Below, one piece after another: positions 22,879-30,551 of a stretch of DNA of 36,646 bases. The notes under the pieces are model-generated. The model did not search any database, was not told where the DNA came from, and saw nothing but the letters and a program-made list of their open reading frames with translations. The DNA comes from Herbiconiux sp. (GTDB taxonomy: Bacteria; Actinomycetota; Actinomycetes; Actinomycetales; Microbacteriaceae), in the NCBI RefSeq assembly GCF_023264855.1, contig NZ_JAHFUW010000050.1, positions 1 through 36,646 of the forward strand, in the 5' to 3' direction. The stretch's first letter is position 1. The number at the start of each line of letters is the position of its first letter. The position numbers and the translations under genes are program-made.

Positions 22879-24351
22879 TCACCAGGAGCTGGGAGCGTAG
22901 TCCTTGAGGAAGACGCCGAAGAGGTCTTCGCCGGCCTCACCGCGCACGATGGGGTCGTAGACGCGGGCGGCGCCGTCGACCAGGTCGAGCGGGGCGTGGA
23001 AGCCCTCCTCGGCGAGGCGCACCTTGGTGGGGTGCGGGCGCTCGTCGGTGATCCAGCCGGTGTCGACGCTGGTCATCAGGATCTGGTCGGTCTCGAACAT
23101 CTCGCGCGAACTCGTGCGGGTGAGCATGTTCACCGCGGCCTTCGCCATGTTCGTGTGCGGATGCCCCGGACCCTTGTACCCGCGGCCGAACACGCCCTCC
23201 ATCGCACTCACGTTCACCACGTAGCGGCGAGGCGACGAGCTCGCCGCCATCGAGGGCCGCAACCGCGAGATCAGGATGAACGGCGCCGTCGTGTTCGCGA
23301 GCTGCACCTCGAGCATCTCCAGCGGATCGACCTCGTCCACGTGCTGCGTCCAGGAGTTGACGTCGTGCAGGTCGGGCACGAGCCCTCCCGCGTCGATCGC
23401 GGTGCCGGCGGCGTGCCGCTCGAGCGAGCTCGACCCCGGCGCCAACGACTGCGCGGTCAGTTCGTCGGCCTTGGCCGCGGCCGCCGCGAGAATCGGATGC
23501 GCACTCACCGACTGCGCCAGCGACAGCGGATGCTGGTCGTTCGTGTGCCCGAAGGTGACCAGCTCGGGCAGCGGCCCGTCGGGCAGCGGAGCGAGCTCGG
23601 CATCCACCAGCGGCTGGTACGCGCCCGGAGAGCGCCGCACGGTCTGCGTGGCGTTGTTGATCAGGATGTCGAGCGGGCCGGCCGCGGCCACCTCGTCGGC
23701 GAGGCCGATCACCTGAGCCGGATCGCGCAGATCGATTCCCACGATCTTCAGCCGGTGGATCCACTCGGCCGAGTCGGGCAGGCTGCTGAAGCGCCGCACG
23801 GCATCCCGCGGGAAGCGCGTCGTAATGGTGGTGTGGGCGCCGTCGCGCAACAGCCGCAGCGCGATGTACATGCCGATCTTCGCCCGGCCCCCGGTGAGCA
23901 AGGCCCTCTTGCCGGTGAGATCGGTGCGTGCGTCGCGCTTGGCGTGGCTCATGGCCGCGCAGGCGGGGCAGAGCTGGTGGTAGAACCCGTCCACCAGGGT
24001 GTACGGCTGCTTGCAGATGTAGCAGTTGCGGGCCTTGAGCAGGGTGCCGGCGGCGCCCGCCGTGGTCGCCCCGCCGATCGGGATGCCGCGCGTCTCGTCG
24101 TCGATGCGGTCGGGTGCGCCCGTCGCCGTGGCCGCGATGACGCGCTTGTCGGCATCCGCGATCTCAGCACGCAGCTCGCGCCGCCGCTGCACCTTGACGG
24201 CCTTGAACATCTTCGCCGTGGCGCGGCGCACCGCCACGAAATCCGGATGCTGCTCGTCGAGCTGCACGATCTGCCCGATGACCTTCAACGCCACGGCCAG
24301 CTCGTCGGGATCGATGGCGGAGCGCTGCGGGTCGGGACTGTCGGTGGGCAC
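22879..24351 (-). CDS. SDR-family protein with N-terminal four-cysteine zinc motif and a Thr in place of the catalytic Tyr
   Basis: This 490-residue protein has an N-terminal helical part (about 1-100), a CxxC...CxxC motif (Cys110, 113, 128, 131) likely to bind zinc, and a C-terminal Rossmann domain with TGGRAKIG (153-160) and INNAT. The usual YxxxK catalytic pair reads TNMAK, so Tyr is replaced by Thr400 while Lys404 stays; the same HPHTNMAK pattern is recalled from a large uncharacterised SDR group, so it is probably a family trait. GTG 24351 avoids overlap with the upstream gene; the frame extends to 24438. It lies 58 bases after the RutA-like gene and may be the last gene of that operon, or a neighbour with a separate role. 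Confidence 0.75.
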   Translation of the reverse strand: MPTDSPDPQRSAIDPDELAVALKVIGQIVQLDEQHPDFVAVRRATAKMFKAVKVQRRRELRAEIADADKRVIAATATGAPDRIDDETRGIPIGGATTAGAAGTLLKARNCYICKQPYTLVDGFYHQLCPACAAMSHAKRDARTDLTGKRALLTGGRAKIGMYIALRLLRDGAHTTITTRFPRDAVRRFSSLPDSAEWIHRLKIVGIDLRDPAQVIGLADEVAAAGPLDILINNATQTVRRSPGAYQPLVDAELAPLPDGPLPELVTFGHTNDQHPLSLAQSVSAHPILAAAAAKADELTAQSLAPGSSSLERHAAGTAIDAGGLVPDLHDVNSWTQHVDEVDPLEMLEVQLANTTAPFILISRLRPSMAASSSPRRYVVNVSAMEGVFGRGYKGPGHPHTNMAKAAVNMLTRTSSREMFETDQILMTSVDTGWITDERPHPTKVRLAEEGFHAPLDLVDGAARVYDPIVRGEAGEDLFGVFLKDYAPSSW

Positions 24352-24409
24352 AGCAGATTCTACGTCGAGCGACGAGGCGGGTGCGGCGAGGCGGGTGCTC
24401 CCGAACGCC

Positions 24410-25486
24410 TCAGGCGGCGATGCGGCCGAACCCGCCACGCACGAGGGCGGGCATGATCTCCTCGCCGAGCGCAGCGAGGTCGTCTTTGAAGTCGGGCATG
24501 ATGAACACCGCTCCGTCGACGTCGGCGTGCTCGATCATGTCGGCCAGCTGCTCCGCGATCGAGTCGGTCGACCCCGCCACCGTGCCCGTGGAGATCGCCG
24601 TCGACGACGCCCAGTTCTCGTTGTCGGGGTTGTAGGCGGTGGGGTCGTGCGACACGGCGCCCCACTCCTTCGCCATGTTCGTGATGGCCACCAGGTCACG
24701 TCCCTCGTTGTAGTGGTCGATGCGGCGCTGGGCGTCGGCATCCGTGTCGCCCGGGATGATCATGAACACGCAGTAGGTCTTGAGCTTGTCGCCGTTGGCC
24801 TGCGAAATGGATCGCGCGCGCTGCCCGATCGAGATCACCGAGTCGCGCGAGGTGCCCTCGAACAGCACGCCGTCGAGGTTCTTCGCCACGAAGGCGAGCC
24901 CGGTGTCGGAGGTGGCCGCGCAGATCATCTGCGGGATGCCGCCGACCGGCTTCGGGTCGCTCTGGCAGTCTTCGAGGGTGAAGAACTCGCCCTCGTAGTC
25001 CACCGACGCCGAGGTCCAGAGCGCCTTCACGATCTCGACCCACTCCCCCGCCCGGCGGTACTTGGCCGCGTTGTCGAGGTCGAGACCGAGGCCCATCTGC
25101 TTCTCCGACATCCGGTTGCCGCCGGCGACGATGTTGAGGCCGGTGCGTCCGTTCGAGATCTGCGACTGCGTGGCCACCATCTTGGCGGCGACGGCCGGAT
25201 GCAGCAGGGCCGTGTTCACCGTCGACCACACGCCGATGTCGGTGGTGGCCTGGGCCAGGCCCGCACTCGTGACGATCGACTCGAGGTTCACGTCGAAGTG
25301 CTTGGACACTCCCCCATACCCGCGCCAGACCGCCTGCGAGAGGGTGAAATCGAAGCCGAAGCGCTCCGAGTCGCGCGCCACCTCGAGGTTGTAGGCGTAG
25401 CTGCCGTCGAGCTCGGGGATGTTGCCGGAGGGGATCCAGCCGCCGCTGCCCACCGGCATGAAGATGCCGTACTCGATGTCTTTCAT
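24410..25486 (-). CDS. RutA-like flavin monooxygenase (pyrimidine ring-opening family)
   Basis: This 358-residue protein resembles RutA, the FMN-dependent enzyme that opens the uracil ring between N3 and C4. Shared features include YGIFMPVGSGGW at the start, RFGFDFTLS, HFDVNLES, AGLAQATTDI, GRTGLNIVAGGNRMSEKQMG, YEGEFFTLEDCQSDP and ICAATSDTGLAFVAK. The length is close to that of RutA. It overlaps the ABC ATPase stop by one base (TGATG), so it is made together with a ThiXYZ-type importer and TenA. It is the strongest sign that the cluster opens a pyrimidine ring. None of the other Rut enzymes (RutB-F) is recognised nearby, so the ring is probably not uracil. It needs reduced flavin from a reductase encoded elsewhere. 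Confidence 0.88.
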   Translation of the reverse strand: MKDIEYGIFMPVGSGGWIPSGNIPELDGSYAYNLEVARDSERFGFDFTLSQAVWRGYGGVSKHFDVNLESIVTSAGLAQATTDIGVWSTVNTALLHPAVAAKMVATQSQISNGRTGLNIVAGGNRMSEKQMGLGLDLDNAAKYRRAGEWVEIVKALWTSASVDYEGEFFTLEDCQSDPKPVGGIPQMICAATSDTGLAFVAKNLDGVLFEGTSRDSVISIGQRARSISQANGDKLKTYCVFMIIPGDTDADAQRRIDHYNEGRDLVAITNMAKEWGAVSHDPTAYNPDNENWASSTAISTGTVAGSTDSIAEQLADMIEHADVDGAVFIMPDFKDDLAALGEEIMPALVRGGFGRIAA

Positions 25487-26289
25487 CAGGAGTGTGCTCC
25501 GTTCTGCTGGGCGAAAGCTTTTCGGGATTCCTCGTGGAGCACCTCGATGAGCTGCTCCTCGTAGGCGACGAACTCGGGCGAGGTGACGAGCGACAGCTCG
25601 CGCGGGCGGGGCAGCTCGATCTCGAGCTCGAGGCGCACGGATGCGGGGCGGGCAGTGAGTACGATCACCCGGTCACTGAGGTACACGGCCTCGCGGATGT
25701 CGTGCGTGATCATGACCGCCGTCCAGGAGTACTCGCTCCAGACGCCCTGCAGCCAGTTCTGCATCTCGATCCTGGTGAGCGAGTCGAGCGCACCGAACGG
25801 CTCGTCGAGCAGCAGGATCTCGCGGCCCTGCACGACCGTGCGGAGAAGGGCGGCGCGCTGCCGCATGCCGCCTGAGAGCTCGTAGGGGTGGGAGTTCTCA
25901 TAGCCCGCCAGACCGAAGGTGTGGAAGAACTGCTTCGAGCGCTCGAGCGCCTTCTTTTTGGGCATTCCCTGCACCTCGAGACCGAGGGCGCCGTTCTCCA
26001 CGATGGTGCGCCAGGGGAACAGCAGGTCCTTCTGCGGCATGTAGGCGAAGTGCTCGCGCTGACCGACGGCGTTCTGTCCGTCGACCCGCACCTCGCCGGC
26101 ATCCGGCAGTTCGAGGCCGGCGATGATGTTGAACATCGTGCTCTTGCCACAGCCCGAGGGGCCGATGACGGCGACGAATTCTCCCGGCTGCACCGAGAAT
26201 GAGACGTCGTCCACCACGTGACGGCTCTCACCGCCGCCGAGGTCGAACTCCTTCTGCAGCCCGACGAGCTGGATCTTGGGGGTGCTCAT
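25486..26289 (-). CDS. ABC importer ATPase, nitrate/sulfonate/thiamin-pyrimidine type (ThiZ-like)
   Basis: This 267-residue protein is a standard ABC ATPase of the SsuB/TauB/ThiZ group: Walker A GPSGCGKS, Q-loop MPQKDLLFPWRT, signature LSGGMRQRAAL, Walker B ILLLDEPFGALDS and switch THDIREAVYLSDR. It powers the importer formed with the permease at 26291 and the binding protein at 27829. ATG 26289 is two bases after the permease stop (TGAGATG), with GAGGTGA upstream; a GTG at 26301 is a possible alternative start. It overlaps the RutA-like gene start by one base. The group as a whole imports small anions or pyrimidines, and the specificity comes from the binding protein. Confidence 0.92.
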   Translation of the reverse strand: MSTPKIQLVGLQKEFDLGGGESRHVVDDVSFSVQPGEFVAVIGPSGCGKSTMFNIIAGLELPDAGEVRVDGQNAVGQREHFAYMPQKDLLFPWRTIVENGALGLEVQGMPKKKALERSKQFFHTFGLAGYENSHPYELSGGMRQRAALLRTVVQGREILLLDEPFGALDSLTRIEMQNWLQGVWSEYSWTAVMITHDIREAVYLSDRVIVLTARPASVRLELEIELPRPRELSLVTSPEFVAYEEQLIEVLHEESRKAFAQQNGAHS

Positions 26290-26290
26290 C

Positions 26291-27184
26291 TCAGCGGTCA
26301 CCTCGCGCCTTCCTCTCTTTGAAGCTCCACGGGATGACCAGACGCTCGATCACGAAGGTCAGCAGGTACAGGGTGATGCTCAGCACGGCCGTGACGGCCA
26401 CCGCGGCCAGCACCAGGTCGGTTCGGAACGCGTTCTTCTGCGTACTCATGAAGATGCCGAGCCCGGACTGCGCTCCGACGTACTCGGCGAAGATCGCGCC
26501 GACCACCGCGTAGGTGATCGAGATCCGCAGCGCCGTGAAGAAGGAGGGCATGGCCGAGGGGAGCCGCACGAAGGTGAACTCCTTCCAGCGGCCGGCGCCC
26601 ATGCTGCGCAGCAGGTTGGAGGTCTCCCGATCGGCCTTGTTGAAGCCCTCGATCAGCCCCACCACGATCGGGAAGAAGGTGACCAGGGCGACCACCAGGA
26701 TCTTCGGCAGCAGCCCGAAGCCGAACCAGATGATCATCAGCGGCGCGATGGCGATGATCGGGATGGTCTGCGAGGCCACCAGCAGCGGCATCAGCCCCCG
26801 GCGCAGCACGCCCGAGAAGTCGATCGCGATGGCGATGATCCAGGCCACGATCAGCGAGAAGGCGAAGCCGATCAGGGTGACCTGCAGGGTGGAGAGCGTG
26901 TGACCCCAGATGATGTCGGCGCGTTCCAGCCCCTCCACGACGACCCGCGAGGGAGCGGGCAGCACCTGCGGGCGCACCCCGGTGACGGAGACGCCGACCT
27001 CCCAGATCACCACGAGCAGCGCCACGATCACGATCGGCGGAAGCACACTTCCCCAGAACGAGCCGCGGCGAGTGCGCTTCTTCTTGGCCGGCTTCGACGG
27101 CGGGCCGGACCGCGTCGCGCGGACCGCGGGCGTCACGGCGCCGGCGGCCGGCGGCGCCGGCTTTCGATTCTCGAGACTGGTCAT
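26291..27184 (-). CDS. ABC importer permease (ThiX-like)
   Basis: This 297-residue permease starts with a basic, proline-rich cytoplasmic stretch of about 45 residues that is longer than usual, followed by six membrane helices. The coupling (EAA) loop is visible as SNLLRSMGAGRWKEFTFVRL, and the region AIDFSGVLRRGLMPLLVASQ is typical of the SsuC/ThiX family. It pairs with the ATPase at 25486 and the lipoprotein at 27829. The gene begins one base after the TenA stop, so the whole set is tightly coupled. Confidence 0.9.
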   Translation of the reverse strand: MTSLENRKPAPPAAGAVTPAVRATRSGPPSKPAKKKRTRRGSFWGSVLPPIVIVALLVVIWEVGVSVTGVRPQVLPAPSRVVVEGLERADIIWGHTLSTLQVTLIGFAFSLIVAWIIAIAIDFSGVLRRGLMPLLVASQTIPIIAIAPLMIIWFGFGLLPKILVVALVTFFPIVVGLIEGFNKADRETSNLLRSMGAGRWKEFTFVRLPSAMPSFFTALRISITYAVVGAIFAEYVGAQSGLGIFMSTQKNAFRTDLVLAAVAVTAVLSITLYLLTFVIERLVIPWSFKERKARGDR

Positions 27185-27185
27185 C

Positions 27186-27824
27186 TCAGGCCTCCACTGA
27201 CTCGGGGATTTGGTTCCAGAAGCGGCGTTCGAGCTCCAGTGCCCGATCGGTGATCGAGACGGCGCGCTCCTCGCTCAGCGAGGCCTGGTCGACCATCCGC
27301 AGGTGACGCTGTACGAGTGCTTGGTAGTCGCCGCCGGTGTAGATGTCGATCCACTCGCGATAGGGACCGATCGCGGGGCCCCGGAGCAGGTCCAACGCGA
27401 TCCCGTAGCCGTGGATGCAGGGCAGCATCGCCACCAGCATCCCGTCGGGGTCGTCGTGGAAGGTGTCGTAGAAGGCGAGGTACTCGCGCGTCTCGGCCGA
27501 GGGCCGCAGGTCGTCGAAGTCGCAGCCGAACGGCGCGGCGGCCCGCCGGTGGTGCTCGAGCTCCACGGCCAGCACCCCGTGGGCGAGGGCCACGAAGTAC
27601 TCCAGCGTCTCGTCGTCGGTGGAGGTGGCGGCGAGCCGGCTGTAGTGCCGGGCGTAGGCCCGGAGGTAGAGGTAGTCCTGCTCGAGGTAGTTGCGGAACA
27701 GCGCCGGGTCCAGCGTTCCGGCGCGGATGCCGGCGAGCACGGGCAGATCCGCCCAGCCCGCGACGCTCTCCGCGATGATCGCGGTGAGGCGCGCGGAGAG
27801 CGTGCGGGCTGGGTGTTCGGTCAT
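27186..27824 (-). CDS. tenA: TenA-family aminopyrimidine aminohydrolase (thiaminase II)
   Basis: This 212-residue protein has the TenA helical fold. Active-site residues are in place: Asp50 in LEQDYLYL, Cys136 in AMLPCIHGYG and Glu199 in LERRFWNQ, matching the Asp/Cys/Glu set of the Cys-type TenA class. TenA releases HMP from 4-amino-5-aminomethyl-2-methylpyrimidine, the deformylated breakdown product of thiamin, or cleaves thiamin itself. Its position between the ThiY-like binding protein (4 bases upstream) and the permease (1 base downstream) ties it to imported pyrimidines. It is the more conventional of the two TenA proteins here. Confidence 0.93.
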   Translation of the reverse strand: MTEHPARTLSARLTAIIAESVAGWADLPVLAGIRAGTLDPALFRNYLEQDYLYLRAYARHYSRLAATSTDDETLEYFVALAHGVLAVELEHHRRAAAPFGCDFDDLRPSAETREYLAFYDTFHDDPDGMLVAMLPCIHGYGIALDLLRGPAIGPYREWIDIYTGGDYQALVQRHLRMVDQASLSEERAVSITDRALELERRFWNQIPESVEA

Positions 27825-27828
27825 CGGA

Positions 27829-28875
27829 TCAGTCGCTCAGGTACTCGTTGGTGAAGAACGTCGACCAGTCGGGCGCCTCGGTGAGCGTGGTGCCGTTCTC
27901 GTCGGCCAGGATGCCGGCATCGAGGTAGAACTCGCCCAGGGCGGCCCAGCGCTCTTCGGTCATCAGGCCGAACTCGCCGTTCTCGTCGAGCATGTAGTCC
28001 GAGGAGAGCAGTTCCTGGCTCTTGGTCACCAGTTCCGGCTCGGTCAGCACGTCGGGGTTGGCGTCGATCAGGATCTGCGCGGTTCCGTCGGGATCGGCGA
28101 TGGCGTCTTCGTAGCCCTTGGCGAGCGCCTGGGTGAAGGCCTTCGTGACCTCGGGGTTCTCGCCCATCCAGGTCTTGTTGCCGAGCACCAGCAGCGCGTA
28201 GTCGTCCGGGAATCCGTAGTCGGTGTAGTTGAAGTACTTCATCGGCGTGCCCTGCAGCTCGGCCTCGATGCCCTCCCAGGTCACGAACGGGATGACGAAG
28301 TCGACGTCGCCGGAGTAGAGCGCCTCGTAGGCGCTGGTGCCGAGGGTGACGTTCTCGAACTCGCCGGTTCCGCCGTCGTCCTTGATCACCGTCGAGAGCG
28401 TGGGCACCTCGGCCACGCTGCCGAAGCCGGCGTAGGTGAGCCCGTCGAGGTCTTTGGGGCTCTTGATCTCGTCGGCATCCGCTCGCACGCCGATCGCGGT
28501 GGCCCAGTGCTGCAGGGGCGCCATGATCGCCTGCACGTCGGCGCCGGCCGCCATCGAGAAGGTGCTCACGTCTTGGAAGCCGATGCCGAAGTCGGCGGCG
28601 CCCGCGTCGATCAGGGTCTCGGGGTACGAGCCGTTGTAGGGCAGGATCTCCACGTCGAGGCCGGCATCCGTGAAGTAGCCCTTCTCGATCGCGGTGTACA
28701 GGCCGGTGTGGTTCGTGTTGGGGGTCCAGTCCAGCGCGAAGGTCACGTGGGTGAGCTCGCCGTCGCCGGCGCCGTCGGTGGATTCCGTGCTGGAGGCGCC
28801 GCTGGAGCAGGCGGCGAGCAGGCCGGCGGTGGCGACCAGCGCCACTCCGGTCGCGAGGTGTCGCTTCTTCATCAT
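27829..28875 (-). CDS. Substrate-binding lipoprotein, THI5/NMT1 (ThiY-like) family
   Basis: This 348-residue protein has a lipoprotein signal (MMKKRH, hydrophobic core, lipobox LLAAC with Cys23) and an NMT1/THI5-type binding domain. The start of the mature domain, VTFALDWTPNTNHTGLYTA, is the hallmark of ThiY-type proteins that bind formylaminopyrimidine, and GAADFGIGF and GSVAEVPTL are further family elements. It should sit on the outer face of the membrane and deliver ligand to the permease and ATPase. Ribosome site GAGGA precedes ATG 28875. The gene lies 106 bases after the amidohydrolase, with no promoter recognised in the gap. Ligand identity is inferred from family only; riboflavin- or alkane-sulfonate-type ligands are less likely. 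Confidence 0.9.
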   Translation of the reverse strand: MMKKRHLATGVALVATAGLLAACSSGASSTESTDGAGDGELTHVTFALDWTPNTNHTGLYTAIEKGYFTDAGLDVEILPYNGSYPETLIDAGAADFGIGFQDVSTFSMAAGADVQAIMAPLQHWATAIGVRADADEIKSPKDLDGLTYAGFGSVAEVPTLSTVIKDDGGTGEFENVTLGTSAYEALYSGDVDFVIPFVTWEGIEAELQGTPMKYFNYTDYGFPDDYALLVLGNKTWMGENPEVTKAFTQALAKGYEDAIADPDGTAQILIDANPDVLTEPELVTKSQELLSSDYMLDENGEFGLMTEERWAALGEFYLDAGILADENGTTLTEAPDWSTFFTNEYLSD

Positions 28876-28981
28876 TGCTGGGTCCTCTTTCGTGTCGGGC
28901 GGTGCAGGGGGCCGTGCGGTGGGAAGGGTGGGACTGGGTCGGGGCCGGACGTCACGCGCCGGGCGGGTCGGGAGTCGGGTG

Positions 28982-30319
28982 TCAGGCGGATCGGGTGACG
29001 ACTTCCATCCGGGACACCGTGCGCCGGAAGGCCTCGTTCGCCTTCCGCACGATCTCGGACTCGTCGACGGTGGTGAGCTCGCGGCCGCGCATCAGGATCT
29101 TCCCGTCGACGATGGTGGTGTCGACCATCCCGCCGTTCGCGGCGAACACGAGGTGACTGGTCATGTGCACGGGGGTCTCGCGCAGCATCGGGGTGAACTC
29201 CACCGAGTTCGTCTCCACCAGGATGACGTCGGCCTTGGCCCCGACGGCCAGCCGGCCGGTGTCGTGGCCGAGGGCGCGGGATCCGTTGTTCGTGGCCATC
29301 CGCAGCACGTCGGCGGCGGGCATCAGCGAGGCGTCCTGCCGCTGGGCGCGGTGCACCAGCGAGGAGTACTTCATCACCTCGAACATGTCGGCGGAGTTGT
29401 TGCACTCCACGGCGTCGTGGCCGAGCCCCACGTTGATGCCGGCGGCGAGCATCTCGGGCACCCGGGCGATGCCGTTGCCGAGTTTGGCGTTGGAGGAGGG
29501 GTTGTGCGAGATGTGGGTGCCGGTCTCGGCCATCATCCGGATCTCGTCGTCGTTCAGGTGCACGCAGTGTGCCGCGACGACATCCGGACCCAAGAGCCCG
29601 ACTTCGTAAGCGAGCTCGGTGGGCCGCTTGCCGAAGCGCTCGAGACTGTTCTCGACCTCCGACATCGACTCGTTCAGGTGGATGTGGATGCCGATGCCGA
29701 GCTCGACGGCGAGCGCGCGAGTGTCGCGCAGCAGCTCGGGCGAGGCCAGCGGCAGCCACTCGATGCCGAAACGCACCTGGATGAGGCCGTTGTTGGCGCC
29801 GTGGCTGCGGTGGAAGGCGTCGACGTTGTCCTGCAGGGTGTCGAGGCGGAACTCGTCCAACGCGATGTCGTTGCTCAAGACCGCCCGGATGCCGACGACC
29901 TCGGCCGCATCGGCCAGCGCGTCGAGCTTGCGGTACATGTCGTTGACGGTGGTGACGCCGGCCTTGATCGACTCGGTGTAGCTGGCCATCGCCGCCCAGT
30001 AGGCCGCGTCGTAGTCGAGCGCGCGGATGAGCGGATACCAGCACTCGTCGAGGTACTCCCAGAGCGGCAGGTGATCGTTGTAGCCCTTGCCGAGCGCGGT
30101 GTGGAAGTGCAGGTCGACCAGACCCGGCATCACGATCTTGTCGGTGGCGTCGATCACGGTGTCGCCGTCTCGTGCCTCACCGATCGCGGCGGGAGCGTCG
30201 GCATCCTGCCCGATCCACGCGATGCGGTCGCCGTCGATCACCAGGGCGCCGTTCTCGAGGTACGTGCCCACGTCATCCAGCGTGAGGATCATGCCGTTTC
30301 GGATGATGGTGCGGGGCAT
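28982..30319 (-). CDS. Amidohydrolase, ATZ/TRZ-type aminohydrolase (deaminase family)
   Basis: This 445-residue metal-dependent hydrolase belongs to the ATZ/TRZ and S-adenosylhomocysteine-deaminase-like branch. Metal ligands are His71 and His73 in DLHFHTALG, the His of HIHLNES, the His of AAHCVHLNDDE and the Asp of GLGHDAVECNNS. Enzymes of this branch remove amino or chloro groups from triazines, pyrimidines and purines. It is the first gene of the operon that encodes the ThiXYZ-like importer, TenA and the RutA-like enzyme. Deamination of the 4-amino group of an aminopyrimidine would give the lactam that a RutA-like enzyme can open. That assignment is inference. Confidence 0.88.
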   Translation of the reverse strand: MPRTIIRNGMILTLDDVGTYLENGALVIDGDRIAWIGQDADAPAAIGEARDGDTVIDATDKIVMPGLVDLHFHTALGKGYNDHLPLWEYLDECWYPLIRALDYDAAYWAAMASYTESIKAGVTTVNDMYRKLDALADAAEVVGIRAVLSNDIALDEFRLDTLQDNVDAFHRSHGANNGLIQVRFGIEWLPLASPELLRDTRALAVELGIGIHIHLNESMSEVENSLERFGKRPTELAYEVGLLGPDVVAAHCVHLNDDEIRMMAETGTHISHNPSSNAKLGNGIARVPEMLAAGINVGLGHDAVECNNSADMFEVMKYSSLVHRAQRQDASLMPAADVLRMATNNGSRALGHDTGRLAVGAKADVILVETNSVEFTPMLRETPVHMTSHLVFAANGGMVDTTIVDGKILMRGRELTTVDESEIVRKANEAFRRTVSRMEVVTRSA

Positions 30320-30354
30320 CGTGCTGTCCTCCGGATCGGTCGTGAGCGTCTTTC

Positions 30355-30403
30355 AGATCTAAGATCTTATTTAGAGGCTACGGTCACCGAGAGGCCCTTT
30401 CAA
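30355..30403 (-). promoter_or_regulatory. Promoter and AGATCT-type operator of the amidohydrolase-importer operon
   Basis: On the minus strand TTGAAA (30398-30403) and TAGCCT (30375-30380) are 17 bases apart, a strong match to the actinobacterial consensus. The exact palindrome AGATCTAAGATCT (30355-30367) covers the predicted start site, as at the aldehyde dehydrogenase promoter. This is the clearest promoter in the window. Confidence 0.75.
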
Positions 30404-30418
30404 GCCGATTCGATCACT

Positions 30419-30434
30419 GTTCACACGCGGTAAC
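30419..30434. promoter_or_regulatory. Upstream 16-bp dyad, site 4 (amidohydrolase-importer operon)
   Basis: GTTCACACGCGGTAAC has outer arms GTT/AAC. Its centre is 65.5 bp from the AGATCT operator centre and about 58 bp upstream of the predicted start, the same geometry as sites 1 and 2. Confidence 0.4.
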
Positions 30435-30436
30435 AC

Positions 30437-30501
30437 GCCCGAAACACGAGGCCGGGGATCCCGCCGCGAGGGGCGGCCCGCGGTGGAACAGGCCCGAAAC
30501 A
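30437..30501 (+). repeat. Direct repeat GCCCGAAACA, two copies 55 bp apart
   Basis: The ten-base sequence occurs exactly at 30437-30446 and 30492-30501, upstream of the plus-strand amidohydrolase. A -10-like TAGGGT follows at 30511-30516. The copies may be sites for a regulator of that gene, which has no AGATCT-type operator. Confidence 0.4.
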
Positions 30502-30551
30502 TGGGCTGGCTAGGGTGAGGCGCACGCACGATCCGACCCGATAGGAGCAGC

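Noticed and set aside
30320-30551. Search for a TPP riboswitch near the TenA/ThiXYZ genes
   Set aside because: The leader from the predicted start to the amidohydrolase ATG is only about 50 bases, too short for a TPP aptamer, and the conserved CTGAGA and ACCTGATC elements are absent.
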